From: Geobacter sp. DSM 9736
Lineage (GTDB): Bacteria; Desulfobacterota; Desulfuromonadia; Geobacterales; Geobacteraceae
Length of the DNA: 64,000 nucleotides
Direction: 5' to 3'
NCBI RefSeq assembly: GCF_900187405.1
Contig: NZ_LT896716.1
Span: 2,174,001 to 2,238,000, forward strand
Positions 16,966-25,193 of this stretch are shown here, one piece after another (the stretch's first letter is position 1; every line of letters starts with the position of its first letter). A model generated the notes under the pieces. The model did no database searches. It was not told where the DNA came from and worked only from the letters and a program-made list of their open reading frames with translations. Both the position numbers and the translations under genes were made by a program.

Positions 16966-17457
16966 ATGCCGGTTTATGAATTCTATTGCAGCGACTGCCA
17001 CACGATCTACAACTTCCTTTCCCGCCGCATCGCAGGTGACAGGCAGCCGGTATGTCCGCGGTGCGGCAAGGAGGAGCTGGAGCGGCAGGTTTCAAGGTTT
17101 GCGTTATCGCAGGGGCGGAAGGAAGAACCGGAAGAGGGGATGCCGGATGTGGACGAGTCGCGCCTGGAGAAGGCGATAATGTCGCTGGCGGGGGAACTGG
17201 ATGGAATGGATGAGGGGAACCCGCGCCAGGTGGCGCGGTTCATGCGGCGGCTCTCCCATGCTGCCGGGGTGAACTTCGGAAGCGGCATAGAGGAAGTGAT
17301 CGCCCGCCTGGAAGCCGGTGAAGATCCGCAGAAGATAGAGGATGAGATGGGAACACTGCTGGAAGAGGAAAATCCCTTCTCACGGGAAGGCATCAAAGGG
17401 CTGAGGCGAAGGTACACCCCTCCCGCCCACGATGACACCCTCTACCCTTTCGAGTGA
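16966..17457 (+). CDS. FmdB-type zinc-ribbon protein
   Basis: The 163-residue protein starts MPVYEFYCSDCHTIYNFLSR and has CPRCG at 30-34, the CxxC...CxxC ribbon of the FmdB regulatory family. A long acidic, mostly helical tail follows, with a conserved-looking FMRRLSHAAG stretch. FmdB proteins are small zinc proteins of unclear, perhaps regulatory, function. AAGGAGGAG lies before the ATG. It is alone; the carbonic anhydrase gene converges on it. Confidence 0.82.
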   Translation: MPVYEFYCSDCHTIYNFLSRRIAGDRQPVCPRCGKEELERQVSRFALSQGRKEEPEEGMPDVDESRLEKAIMSLAGELDGMDEGNPRQVARFMRRLSHAAGVNFGSGIEEVIARLEAGEDPQKIEDEMGTLLEEENPFSREGIKGLRRRYTPPAHDDTLYPFE

Positions 17458-17534
17458 CCGGAGCGGTAAAAAGAAGACGGGCCGCATCAATGGGCTCACT
17501 GGAGCTCCAGATGCCGGTTCGCTCTGGGGTGAGC

Positions 17535-18149
17535 TTATCCGGTAATATCCGCAGCCCCTGACACTATTCGCTCTCCTGCATTATGTCCTGTGGAATCTTC
17601 CCCCTGAGCGTAACCGCGGACCAGTTCCATGAGGTAGCCGTTATCCGGGCAGAAGAGCAACCCGTGGATCGGCACGTCCTTAGGGATGAGCGGGCTGTTG
17701 CGTATCAGTGAAACCACCTGCTCCACATTTTTCTCCGGACACTGGAAGGCCCCAAGCCACTGGGGAAGACCAGGCTCCAGTGAATCGATCGCCTGCGGAT
17801 CGATGCCCCGCTCTACCATCCGCGCCCGGAGGTCTTCGGCGTCCACGGTCCCCATACCGCAATCGCGGTGCCCGATCACGAAAACCTCCTCGACTCCCAG
17901 CAGGAATATTGCCGCAACCAGGCTTCTTATCACGCCCCCGTTGCTGTCGATGACCGTATTGCCTGCATTCTTGATTACCTTGGCCTCTCCCCGCCTGATC
18001 CCCATAGCCGGTTCGAGGAAATCGACGAGCCGGGTGTCCATGCAGGTGAATATCGCCAGTTGCTTCTGGGGAGACTTGGGAAGCGGCGGAAACGCACCCG
18101 GGTGTGTAAATTTTCTATTGGCAGAGAGAATGGAATCGAGCAATGTCAC
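17535..18149 (-). CDS. Beta-class carbonic anhydrase
   Basis: The zinc ligands of beta-carbonic anhydrases are present: CMDTR (Cys36, Asp38, Arg40) and HRDCGM (His94, Cys97). The enzyme interconverts CO2 and bicarbonate in the cytoplasm. The open frame reaches GTG 18293, but residues up to that point are not family-like. The GTG at 18149 has AGGGGG seven bases upstream and gives the usual N-terminus (LLDSILSANRKF), so it is preferred (204 residues). The start is therefore an inference. It diverges from cheX. Confidence 0.85.
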   Translation of the reverse strand: MTLLDSILSANRKFTHPGAFPPLPKSPQKQLAIFTCMDTRLVDFLEPAMGIRRGEAKVIKNAGNTVIDSNGGVIRSLVAAIFLLGVEEVFVIGHRDCGMGTVDAEDLRARMVERGIDPQAIDSLEPGLPQWLGAFQCPEKNVEQVVSLIRNSPLIPKDVPIHGLLFCPDNGYLMELVRGYAQGEDSTGHNAGERIVSGAADITG

Positions 18150-18355
18150 GAATGGACCCCCTACGCGGAATTCCGGAAAAATACCGGTGACAGCACCGTT
18201 TGTCAATACTGCCGGTCCCATCCCTGCGGAATAAAAGGGGCCCAGCGGCGGAACAAGACGGTCAGACGGCAATGTCTCCTGGTTTTTCTGCACCAGGTTA
18301 AAGTTGCCCCTACATCGGGGCGATAGGTTCTAAAAAACCTTTCAAGGGAGGAAGG

Positions 18356-18838
18356 ATGTCCCAGATTTCTTTCGAAGAAATAATGTTCACCATCATGGCG
18401 GCAACCCAGGATACCTTCAAGACCTATCTCGGGCTGGAAATATACGCCGGCAAGGTAGAGAAGAAGGTCGATCCGGTCGATTCGGATATCGTCGGCATAG
18501 TCGGCGTGGCCGGTGACCGGGTGGGGTACATCATCCTCGGAGCGGCGGGGAAAGTGGCCTTCGACATAGCCAAGTCGCTCCTGATGATGGATGAGCCCGA
18601 TGAAGAGGCGATCCGCGACGCCATAGGCGAGTTGACGAACAACATCGCGGGCGTGTTCAAGACGAGGTATCATGAAGAGTTCGGGAATGTCGCCCTTGGA
18701 CTGCCGCTCATAGTTTCAGGGAAGATCCGCCCGATCCAGGAAGAAAGATCGAGCATGAACGTGCAGTGCAAAGGAGTCACCATCCCGTTTAAATCGCTGG
18801 ACGGAGTGATTGCCCTGCGCGTCATGGTTTACATGTGA
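18356..18838 (+). CDS. CheX-family chemotaxis phosphatase
   Basis: The 160-residue protein matches the CheX/CheC fold: VGIVGVAGDRVGYIILG strands and the active-site helix GELTNNIAG, in which Glu92 and Asn95 form the ExxN pair that dephosphorylates CheY-P. It could shut down one of the receiver proteins in the region, though no chemotaxis operon is adjacent. GGGAGGAAGG precedes the ATG and a terminator follows the stop. Confidence 0.85.
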   Translation: MSQISFEEIMFTIMAATQDTFKTYLGLEIYAGKVEKKVDPVDSDIVGIVGVAGDRVGYIILGAAGKVAFDIAKSLLMMDEPDEEAIRDAIGELTNNIAGVFKTRYHEEFGNVALGLPLIVSGKIRPIQEERSSMNVQCKGVTIPFKSLDGVIALRVMVYM

Positions 18839-18865
18839 CCGCCCTGCCATGACGGACCTCTTGAG

Positions 18866-18893
18866 GGGGCGGGACTTCCCGCCCCTTTTCCTT
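18866..18893 (+). terminator. Rho-independent terminator after cheX-type gene
   Basis: GGGGCGGG / CCCGCCCC closes a four-base loop and is followed by TTTTCCTTTT, 27 bases after the stop codon. Confidence 0.82.
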
Positions 18894-18955
18894 TTCCCCC
18901 CTTTCACCGCAGCTTTTCTTCCTCTCGCTGCCTGCATTAGCCACTACGCCTCAAT

Positions 18956-18983
18956 TTGCAATACGACCTCGCTCTTTTACAAT
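18956..18983 (+). promoter_or_regulatory. Sigma-70-like promoter of the R3H/AAA ATPase gene
   Basis: TTGCAA (18956-18961), 16 bases, then TACAAT (18978-18983). The predicted start leaves a leader of about 20 bases with a GGTGGGGGAG ribosome site before ATG 19010. Confidence 0.5.
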
Positions 18984-19009
18984 TTCAGAAAGGGAAAGGT
19001 GGGGGAGCC

Positions 19010-20545
19010 ATGAAAGATTCCGCAAAGAAATCCATTGTTCAAGGGGACGACGTCCATCTGCTTCTTGCCGCGCTGCCGGCGGAAATCCAGACGGCCCTCC
19101 GAAAGCTTGCGGTGGAGCAGCTTGTGGAGGTCGTAATGGACCTGGGGCGTCCCCCCCTCGCCCGACTCGCCGAGGAAACGGTCAAGTTGGGAGACCAGCC
19201 CGTGGACAGCGACCAGCTGGCCCATGTGCTGGCACTCGTGGGGGAATTCAGCGACGACAACCGAGCGGGGATTGAGCGCACCCTCCACCGCATCTCGGGC
19301 ATCCGAAACCGCAAGGGGCAGATCATCGGGCTCACTCTGCGTGTGGGACGCGCGGTTTTCGGTGGGATCGAGCTTCTGCGCGACCTGATCGAGACCGGAC
19401 AAAGCATCCTCATCCTTGGCCGCCCAGGTGTCGGAAAAACCACGAAATTGCGGGAGATGGCTCGGGTGCTGGCAGATGACGTCCACAAACGCGTGATCGT
19501 CATCGACACGTCCAATGAAATCGCCGGCGACGGCGACATTCCTCACCCCGGAATAGGGAGCGCGCGGAGAATGCAGGTGCCCCGCCCCGACCGCCAGCAC
19601 GCTGTGATGATCGAGGCTGTGGAGAATCACATGCCGGAAGTGATAATCGTGGATGAAATCGGCACGGAGGCCGAAGCCGCGGCAGCCCGCACCATCGCCG
19701 AGCGCGGAGTGCAGCTGATCGGAACCGCCCATGGGAATTCCCTGGAGAACCTGATAATCAACCCGACCCTCTCCGACCTGGTAGGAGGAGTGCAGACCGT
19801 CACCCTCAGCGACGAAGAAGCCCGCAGGCGCAGGACAACTAAGACCGTCAGCGAAAGGCGGTCTCCTCCTACCTTCGATATTGTCGTCGAAATGGAAGAC
19901 CGGGACGAACTTATCATCCATCGTGACACGGGCGCAGCCGTCGATGCAATACTGCGGGGATTCGCTCCCCAGAGCCAGCGGCGGGAGCAGTCAGCCAACG
20001 GAGCCATTACCGTGGCGGAGCACAGGCGCGAGCCCTCCGGACCGCCCCCAGCGCAGCAGCTTGCCCGGCGGGAAGGCCCGCTCCGGATCTATCCCTATGC
20101 GCTGAGCCGGGATCTTCTTGAGAGGGTGATAAGGAGCCTGGGGATCGACGCCAGAACAGTAGGGACTCCGGAGCAGGCAGACCTAGTGCTGGCGCTGCGC
20201 TCCCGCAGCGAAGACTTCCGGCTGAAACGGGCCATGGAGGAAGGTGACGCGTCCCTTCACCTCCTCAAGCGAAATACCGCTAACGAGATGCGGCGGATGC
20301 TCCAGCAGGCCTTCAACATAATCGAAGGGATCGAGGACGATGAAGTCCAGGAGGTGGTTACGGAAACGGAAGCCGCCATCGACAGGGTACTGCACGAGCG
20401 AAAGGAAGTGGCTCTTACGCCACGCCGGCCTGCCCTGCGAAAGATGCAGCACCGGATCATAGCAGGCAGCCGACTCACGGCTCTCAGCTGCGGACGGGAG
20501 CCGGAACGCCACCTTGTCATCTACCCGCTGGAGGAACAGGCATGA
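19010..20545 (+). CDS. R3H-domain AAA ATPase (SpoIIIAA/Ycf45 type)
   Basis: The 511-residue protein has a Walker A motif GRPGVGKTT (137-145), a Walker B VIIVDEIGTE (Asp215, Glu216) and the conserved stretch GTAHGNSLENLI. This is the layout of the SpoIIIAA-like P-loop ATPases known in cyanobacteria and plastids as Ycf45. A C-terminal region after residue 370 should hold a tyrosine-containing module and an R3H-type single-strand nucleic-acid-binding part (NTANEMRRMLQQAF). It is a cytoplasmic protein; the exact role of the family is unknown. The ATG at 19010 is chosen for its ribosome site. HIT gene follows after 37 bases. Confidence 0.85.
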   Translation: MKDSAKKSIVQGDDVHLLLAALPAEIQTALRKLAVEQLVEVVMDLGRPPLARLAEETVKLGDQPVDSDQLAHVLALVGEFSDDNRAGIERTLHRISGIRNRKGQIIGLTLRVGRAVFGGIELLRDLIETGQSILILGRPGVGKTTKLREMARVLADDVHKRVIVIDTSNEIAGDGDIPHPGIGSARRMQVPRPDRQHAVMIEAVENHMPEVIIVDEIGTEAEAAAARTIAERGVQLIGTAHGNSLENLIINPTLSDLVGGVQTVTLSDEEARRRRTTKTVSERRSPPTFDIVVEMEDRDELIIHRDTGAAVDAILRGFAPQSQRREQSANGAITVAEHRREPSGPPPAQQLARREGPLRIYPYALSRDLLERVIRSLGIDARTVGTPEQADLVLALRSRSEDFRLKRAMEEGDASLHLLKRNTANEMRRMLQQAFNIIEGIEDDEVQEVVTETEAAIDRVLHERKEVALTPRRPALRKMQHRIIAGSRLTALSCGREPERHLVIYPLEEQA

Positions 20546-20582
20546 AACTGACTAACTGCCTTCAGTCGACTCGGGAGGAGAG

Positions 20583-21029
20583 TTGCCGGAATCATCACCC
20601 TGCCAGTTCTGCCTGATCGCCCGAAAAGAAGTCGGTGCGTGGACCGTGTTCGAGGATGACCTGTGCATTGCATTCCTGGACCGCCGCCCCCTCTTTCCCG
20701 GGCATCTTCTGCTCATCCCGCGACTGCATGTAGTGACCCTTGTCGAACTCCCGAACCCCCTTGTAGCGCCCTTGTTTACTGCTGCACGAATGCTGGCTGC
20801 GGCAGTGGAGGATGCAACCGGCGCGGAAGGCATCTTCGTGGCAATCAACAACCGGGTAAGCCAGAGCGTCCCGCACCTGCACATCCACATAGTGCCGCGA
20901 CGGCGCAAGGACGGCCTTCGCGGGTTCTTCTGGCCTCGCACAACATATGGCGAAGAAACGGAAGCTCTCGACATGCAGAAAAGGATACAGGCAGCAGTCG
21001 ATCGCCTGAAAGAGGAGGATGTAGTTTGA
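20583..21029 (+). CDS. HIT-family nucleotide hydrolase
   Basis: The 148-residue protein has the histidine triad HLHIHIVP (98-105) and the usual early segment FLDRRPLFPGHLLLIPRLHV. HIT enzymes split AMP or ADP from nucleotide conjugates such as Ap4A or adenylated side products. A CQFC pair at 7-10 could bind zinc with a later His. The start is a TTG at 20583 directly after GGGAGGAG. It follows the ATPase gene on the same strand and may be co-transcribed. Confidence 0.88.
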   Translation: MPESSPCQFCLIARKEVGAWTVFEDDLCIAFLDRRPLFPGHLLLIPRLHVVTLVELPNPLVAPLFTAARMLAAAVEDATGAEGIFVAINNRVSQSVPHLHIHIVPRRRKDGLRGFFWPRTTYGEETEALDMQKRIQAAVDRLKEEDVV

Positions 21030-21036
21030 AAATGCA

Positions 21037-21153
21037 GGTTGTTCAAAAGTAGTCGGATCGCCGCAACCGCAGTAAGTCGCTACGGTGGCACAGCACGCTA
21101 CGCCCCACGCAGAGACTTTCAAATAGGCGCGCCATACCTGTTTTTCAACAACC
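21037..21153. repeat. Imperfect palindromic intergenic element, copy A (about 117 bp)
   Basis: The element is bounded by GGTTGTTCAAAA and TTTTTCAACAACC and has an inner palindromic part. The reverse complement of the segment 26065-26182 aligns with it along its whole length, including GTCAGATCG-, CGCAGAAAG- and CTACGCC-like blocks. It fills the gap between the convergent HIT gene and a small membrane protein gene, three bases from the stop of the latter. See copy B. Confidence 0.8.
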
Positions 21154-21155
21154 GC

Positions 21156-21434
21156 CTAAATGTCCTCTGCCGGCTGGCTGGCGTTGCAATACTTGCAGAC
21201 CGGGTCGCGCCACTTCAGCCACTCCGAGCAGGAACGGCACCTTTTGAATTTGCCGGGAACTTCTCGAAGCGGCTTGTTGTAGTAAATCACGAGGAGAAAG
21301 ACCGGGAAGAGCGCACATAGGATGCACCAGCCGATAAAATTTCGCCCCCGGTTGTAGGCGAGCCATCCTCCGGCTGCGCCTGGGACGGACATCACCAACA
21401 AAAGAAGAAGCTCGGGTTGTACATAACCTTCCAT
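21156..21434 (-). CDS. Small membrane protein with C-terminal zinc ribbon
   Basis: The 92-residue product has two hydrophobic segments (about 8-27 and 33-52) and a cytoplasmic tail with CRSC (66-69) and CKYC (80-83), a zinc-ribbon pattern. I do not recognise a named family. AGGGGGA lies before the ATG at 21434. It lies between the two repeat elements and may be read from asnS on the same strand, although the 387 bases of repeat between them make this unsure. Confidence 0.72.
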   Translation of the reverse strand: MEGYVQPELLLLLVMSVPGAAGGWLAYNRGRNFIGWCILCALFPVFLLVIYYNKPLREVPGKFKRCRSCSEWLKWRDPVCKYCNASQPAEDI

Positions 21435-21458
21435 CAGGTCCCCCTAAACGATGACTGC

Positions 21459-21829
21459 AGCAGCGTCAGATTGTAATGATCCCCAAGAGGAAAAGCAGGC
21501 GTTAATGGCGAAGTGCCCCCCCACGAGCAACGCCGCGAGCGCTCGAATATGGCGCTGCGCTATCCTATCGGGCAGCGTCAGATTCGAGATGATCACCAGA
21601 CAGCGAGGAGGAGGGGCCGCAGGCGTACTGGAGGTACGCCGAGGTCACACCGCACGAGCAACACCGCGAGCGCTCGAATATGGTGCTGCGCTATCTATCG
21701 GGCAGCGTCAGATTCGAAATGATCACAAGACAGCGAGGAGGAGGGGCCGCAGGCGTACTGGAGGTACGCCGAGGTCACACCGCACGAGCAACGCCGTGAG
21801 CGCTTCGAATATGGCGCTGCGCTAAAACT
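21459..21829. repeat. Three tandem copies of a 130-bp repeat filling the asnS downstream gap
   Basis: Copies 2 (21571-21700) and 3 (21701-21829) are nearly identical with a period of exactly 130 bases. Copy 1 (21459-21570) is shorter and diverged in the middle. Each full unit contains the inverted repeat GGCGTAC...GTACGCC and the palindrome CGAGCGCTCG. The repeat accounts for nearly all of the gene-free stretch 21435-21821, and its right end runs into the TAG stop of asnS. Open frames drawn inside it are not credible genes. Confidence 0.9.
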
Positions 21830-23207
21830 CGGCATGTCGCGGGGTCCTTGGAAAGGGAATTACATCCCGTATATTCTCCATCCCCGTGAGGTACATGATA
21901 AGCCGCTCGAAACCGAGACCGAAGCCGGCATGGGGGCAACTGCCCCATCTGCGGGAGTCGGCATACCACCAGAGATCCTGTGGATCTATCCCCACTTCCG
22001 CCATCCGTCCCAGAAGAAGATCGAGCCTCTCCTCCCGCTGGCTGCCGCCGATAATCTCCCCGACTTTCGGCACGAGGAGGTCCATCGCCGCCACCGTCCG
22101 CCCGTCGTCGTTGAGCCGCATGTAGAACGCCTTGATACCCCGCGGGTAGTTCACAATGAATACCGGTCCACCCACCACCTGCTCCGTCAGATACCGCTCG
22201 TGCTCGGTCTGCAGGTCTAGCCCCCATTCCACCGGATACTCGAACCTCACCGGTGCCGCTTTCAGCCGGTCGATGGCTTCGGTATAGTCCATCACTGCGA
22301 AGGAAGCGTCGGCGACCTTCCGTATCCGCTCAATGAGCCCCTTGTCGATCTGCTCGTTGAAGAATTCCAGATCCGAACTACAATTTTCGAGCACGTGACG
22401 GCAGAGGTACCGGAGGAAATCCTCGGCGAGTTGCGCGTCAGCCATCAGGTCGGCGAAGGCCATCTCGGGCTCTATCATCCAGAATTCGGCAGCGTGACGT
22501 GGAGTGTTGGAGTTCTCGGCACGGAAGGTCGGCCCGAAGGTATAGATGTCGGAAAAGGCCAGGGCGAAGAGCTCTCCTTCAAGCTGTCCGCTGACCGTAA
22601 GACCGGTGGCCTGGCCGAAGAAATCGGCGGAGTAGTCGACACTCCCCTCCACCAAGGGGGGGGCCGTCATCGGCAGGGTCGTAACCCGGAACATCTCCCC
22701 CGCCCCTTCGCAGTCGTTGGCGGTGATGATGGGAGTGTGGACATAGAGGAAGCCGCGATCCGCGAAAAAACGGTGCACGGCATGGGAAAGCGAAGAACGC
22801 ATCCTGAACACTGCCCCGAAGGTATTGGTGCGGGGACGCAGGTGGGCTATCGTACGAAGGAACTCGAAGCTGTGACGTTTCTTCTGCAGCGGGTAGCTCT
22901 CGTCGGCAGTCCCGACAACCTCCACGGAAGCTGCCCTGAGTTCCACCCGCTGCCCGGCGCCCGGTGATTCGACGACGACTCCCCCTATCGCGACAGCACT
23001 CCCCGTGCCCGCACCTGCAAGTGCAGACTCCCCTGAGGTTCCGGCATCCACCACAACCTGCAGGCTCGCCAGGCACGACCCGTCGTTGAGGGCGATGAAG
23101 GTGATTTCCTTCCCTGTCCGAATGGTCCGCACCCATCCCTTTACGAGAACCTCCACACCGGGTGCCGCTTCCGTCAGAACGTGACTTACGCTCACTCTTC
23201 GTTCCAT
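21822..23207 (-). CDS. asnS: Asparaginyl-tRNA synthetase
   Basis: The 461-residue class II synthetase has an N-terminal anticodon-binding OB fold ([20 protein letters not shown] near 20-39) and the class II motifs, ending with motif 3 in [15 protein letters not shown] and [10 protein letters not shown], the AsnRS-type C-terminus. It charges tRNA-Asn with Asn in the cytoplasm. The ATG at 23207 has GGAGATAA upstream. Downstream the stop codon lies at the edge of a tandem repeat. Confidence 0.93.
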   Translation of the reverse strand: MERRVSVSHVLTEAAPGVEVLVKGWVRTIRTGKEITFIALNDGSCLASLQVVVDAGTSGESALAGAGTGSAVAIGGVVVESPGAGQRVELRAASVEVVGTADESYPLQKKRHSFEFLRTIAHLRPRTNTFGAVFRMRSSLSHAVHRFFADRGFLYVHTPIITANDCEGAGEMFRVTTLPMTAPPLVEGSVDYSADFFGQATGLTVSGQLEGELFALAFSDIYTFGPTFRAENSNTPRHAAEFWMIEPEMAFADLMADAQLAEDFLRYLCRHVLENCSSDLEFFNEQIDKGLIERIRKVADASFAVMDYTEAIDRLKAAPVRFEYPVEWGLDLQTEHERYLTEQVVGGPVFIVNYPRGIKAFYMRLNDDGRTVAAMDLLVPKVGEIIGGSQREERLDLLLGRMAEVGIDPQDLWWYADSRRWGSCPHAGFGLGFERLIMYLTGMENIRDVIPFPRTPRHAEF

Positions 23208-23234
23208 GGCTTATCTCCGTGCTGAAATGCAGCT

Positions 23235-23263
23235 AATGTACTTCATTTTATCACACCGGGCAA
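23235..23263 (-). promoter_or_regulatory. Sigma-70-like promoter of asnS
   Basis: TTGCCC (23263-23258), 17 bases, then TACATT (23240-23235) on the minus strand. The leader to ATG 23207 would be about 20 bases. Confidence 0.4.
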
Positions 23264-23319
23264 TCGATCTTGCCGAAGGGGCGGAGATTTGCTCAGTGAG
23301 TGGGCGTATGACCTTTCTT

Positions 23320-23348
23320 TTGACCTGCAGCACCCGCTGCGATATAGT
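23320..23348 (+). promoter_or_regulatory. Promoter giving a predicted leaderless mRNA for the PDZ protein
   Basis: TTGACC (23320-23325), 17 bases, then TATAGT (23343-23348). Only the seven bases TTGCGGT lie between the -10 box and the ATG at 23356, so transcription should start at or next to the start codon and no ribosome site is possible. Confidence 0.65.
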
Positions 23349-23355
23349 TTGCGGT

Positions 23356-23718
23356 ATGAAAACCCCACTCCGTCTTCTGGCATTCGCCGCAACGCTAGTG
23401 ATTGCTGCATCATCTTATGCAAATACAAGCACCGATTTCGGCGGCATCGGGATCGACGGCGTACCACGCAAGGACGGACGTATCGAAGTGCGGCAGCTCG
23501 TTGCCGGCGGCCCCGCCCACAAAGCAGGCATCAGGATCGGTGATCTCATAACCCATGTGGACAGCAAGCCTACCCGAGGCAGCGACTTCCAGCAGATCGT
23601 AAATTTCAGGCTGCGCGGCCGGAGCGGCACGAAGGTATCGCTCACGGTTCAGCGGCTGGGCCGGGAGAAACCGCTTGCATTCACGCTGGTAAGACGTCAG
23701 CTGGTAGTCCGGAAATAG
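23356..23718 (+). CDS. Secreted PDZ-domain protein
   Basis: The 120-residue product starts with a signal peptide (MKTPLRLLAFAATLVIAASS, cut after YA), followed by one PDZ domain with FGGIGIDGVP, VAGGPAHKAGIRIGDLI and a closing VQRLGREKPLAFTL strand. PDZ domains bind protein C-termini; here a periplasmic adaptor or a partner of a protease is likely, but no protease domain is present. The ATG at 23356 is chosen by the signal peptide and by a promoter that ends seven bases before it. The glutaredoxin gene follows after eight bases and is surely co-transcribed. Confidence 0.82.
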   Translation: MKTPLRLLAFAATLVIAASSYANTSTDFGGIGIDGVPRKDGRIEVRQLVAGGPAHKAGIRIGDLITHVDSKPTRGSDFQQIVNFRLRGRSGTKVSLTVQRLGREKPLAFTLVRRQLVVRK

Positions 23719-23726
23719 GAGGAAAA

Positions 23727-24098
23727 ATGCGCCGAATCGCCACAGCTCTGCCCCTGCTCCTCAGTCTCATGATCATCGATCATGCTGCCGCGGAACCTCA
23801 GCAGACCCCCGTAACACCATCACAGAGCCGGAAGCAGAACTACCCGAAGATCGTTCTATACTCGGTATCCTGGTGCCCCCACTGCAAGGAAGCCAAGGAA
23901 TACTTCACGAGTCGAAGCATTCCCTTCATCAACAAGGATGTAGAGGCCGACGAGACCTTCATGGAAGAGCTTTCGACCCGCTACAAGAGCCAGTCGGTTC
24001 CGGTGATCGTCATAGGTGACGACAAGGTGGTGCTGCGTGGTTTCAGTCCTGAGAGGTTCGAAAAGGCGGTAGAGGATTCGCGGAAAGACAAGAAATGA
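23727..24098 (+). CDS. Periplasmic glutaredoxin-like protein
   Basis: The 123-residue protein has a signal peptide (to about residue 22) and one glutaredoxin fold with the dithiol active site CPHC (Cys50, Cys53), the cis-proline segment QSVPVIVIGDDKVVLRGF and the usual C-terminal helix. Export of a glutaredoxin is uncommon; a role in periplasmic disulfide or heme-protein maturation is inferred, which would suit a bacterium rich in c-type cytochromes. AGGAGGAAAA precedes the ATG. Confidence 0.85.
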   Translation: MRRIATALPLLLSLMIIDHAAAEPQQTPVTPSQSRKQNYPKIVLYSVSWCPHCKEAKEYFTSRSIPFINKDVEADETFMEELSTRYKSQSVPVIVIGDDKVVLRGFSPERFEKAVEDSRKDKK

Positions 24099-24101
24099 GT
24101 G

Positions 24102-24130
24102 AAAAAAAAGGAGCCGAAGCTCCTTTTTTC
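24102..24130 (+). terminator. Rho-independent terminator after the glutaredoxin gene
   Basis: GGAGC / GCTCC with loop CGAA is flanked by eight A on one side and six T on the other, so it can work for both strands; it lies between convergent genes. Confidence 0.82.
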
Positions 24131-24149
24131 TGCTGATATTGCGGCATCT

Positions 24150-24524
24150 TCAGCCCATTTCCGACGATCGTTTCCCATCCTGCGCCACTGCCAGTGCAGC
24201 AGAAACTTTATGTGCGAAGAGGGATTCGATCAGAGCCAGGACCAGTGAGATCCCTGCGTAAACTTTTGTAATATGTGCCAAACGATGTGCCGCAGCATCC
24301 GGCGCTCCGCTATCCAGCAGCACGGCCATGGCGATGGCCGCAGCTGCGCACCAGAAATGGCGCTGCACCCAGAGGTTTTCCGCCGCCATCACCCTGCGCG
24401 CCTGCTCCAGATCGCCTTCCCGCATATGTGCCTGCCATGAAATCCAGTCCCCATACAGTCTCGGAACCGTAACACTTAGAAACAGGGCGATAATTACGAG
24501 CATCAGGGCGGACAACGATTCCAT
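24150..24524 (-). CDS. Small integral membrane protein of unknown function
   Basis: The 124-residue product has three hydrophobic segments (about 4-22, 55-72 and 87-105) and a charged stretch (MREGDLEQARR) between the first two. I do not recognise the family; similar three-helix proteins are common in Geobacter. GAGGAGG precedes the ATG at 24524. The 288 bases upstream hold no gene that I can support. Confidence 0.65.
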   Translation of the reverse strand: MESLSALMLVIIALFLSVTVPRLYGDWISWQAHMREGDLEQARRVMAAENLWVQRHFWCAAAAIAMAVLLDSGAPDAAAHRLAHITKVYAGISLVLALIESLFAHKVSAALAVAQDGKRSSEMG

Positions 24525-24812
24525 ACCTTCCTCCTCGCTGCTGTCGGACTGACTTCTTCCGCCTCACAATGCAAGTGTTTCGCCTAGTTACACAATTCAT
24601 TAAAATTATAATTTTTCAACTCCTCCCGCAGCTTTTAATTTTAATGAGTTATACTGACACTATGTACGCGTGCTAATCCCGGCTTATCCCTGTATGTATT
24701 CAGCACTTCGGGTAAACGGAAAATGGCACCGTCATTTAGCTGGTAGCGATCAGGAGGGAGCGCTCAGAAACAGGGGGTGAAGGACTCGGGGGAACAGGAA
24801 CTTCCTTTAGGA

Positions 24813-25193
24813 TCAGGCGCCGCTGCTCCTGGTGATCAATAAAACGCCGATGCAGACGAGGATGGTGCCGGCCCACCGCGTGGGAGAAACCACCTCGCCG
24901 AGGAAGTACTGGGATAGAAATGCAACGAGCACATAGTTGAGCGCCTGCATCGGCAGCGCCACTGACAGGTCCTCCCAGGAGAGGACCGCCAGCCACAGGA
25001 AAAAGAATATCGCCAGCATCATCGTTCCGATGATGAGCTTCGGGCTGGTCAACGCCTGAAAAGCCACCTGCAGGATTCCGCGCAGGTTCATGGCTGACAG
25101 GTCTCCAAGCTCCTTCATCCCCTTGGCGAGCAGCAGATCCCCAACGGTTCCCGCTGAGACAGCGAGGAGCATTATGATGAGCGTCTTAAGCAT
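24813..25193 (-). CDS. Small four-helix SMR/EamA-type transporter in the hopanoid operon
   Basis: The 126-residue protein has four membrane helices and the small-multidrug-resistance pattern (AGTVGDLLLAKGMKELG at the start, LGEVVSPTRWAGTILVCIG at the end), resembling the ArnE/ArnF subunits that flip lipid-linked sugars. Its start overlaps the end of hpnK by eight bases, so it belongs to the hpnJ-hpnK operon. Movement of a modified hopanoid or its precursor is a natural guess, but only context supports it. Confidence 0.78.
   Translation of the reverse strand: MLKTLIIMLLAVSAGTVGDLLLAKGMKELGDLSAMNLRGILQVAFQALTSPKLIIGTMMLAIFFFLWLAVLSWEDLSVALPMQALNYVLVAFLSQYFLGEVVSPTRWAGTILVCIGVLLITRSSGA

Noticed and set aside
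21451-21825. Open frames in the 130-bp repeat array (plus strand)
   Set aside because: They simply translate the tandem repeat, are Arg-rich and have no ribosome site.
24724-24745. TGGCAC with GC downstream, a possible sigma-54 promoter
   Set aside because: The -12 element TTGC is not at the right distance and no gene starts after it on the plus strand.
24736-24996. 86-codon minus-strand frame
   Set aside because: It overlaps the SMR-type transporter in another frame and has no family features.
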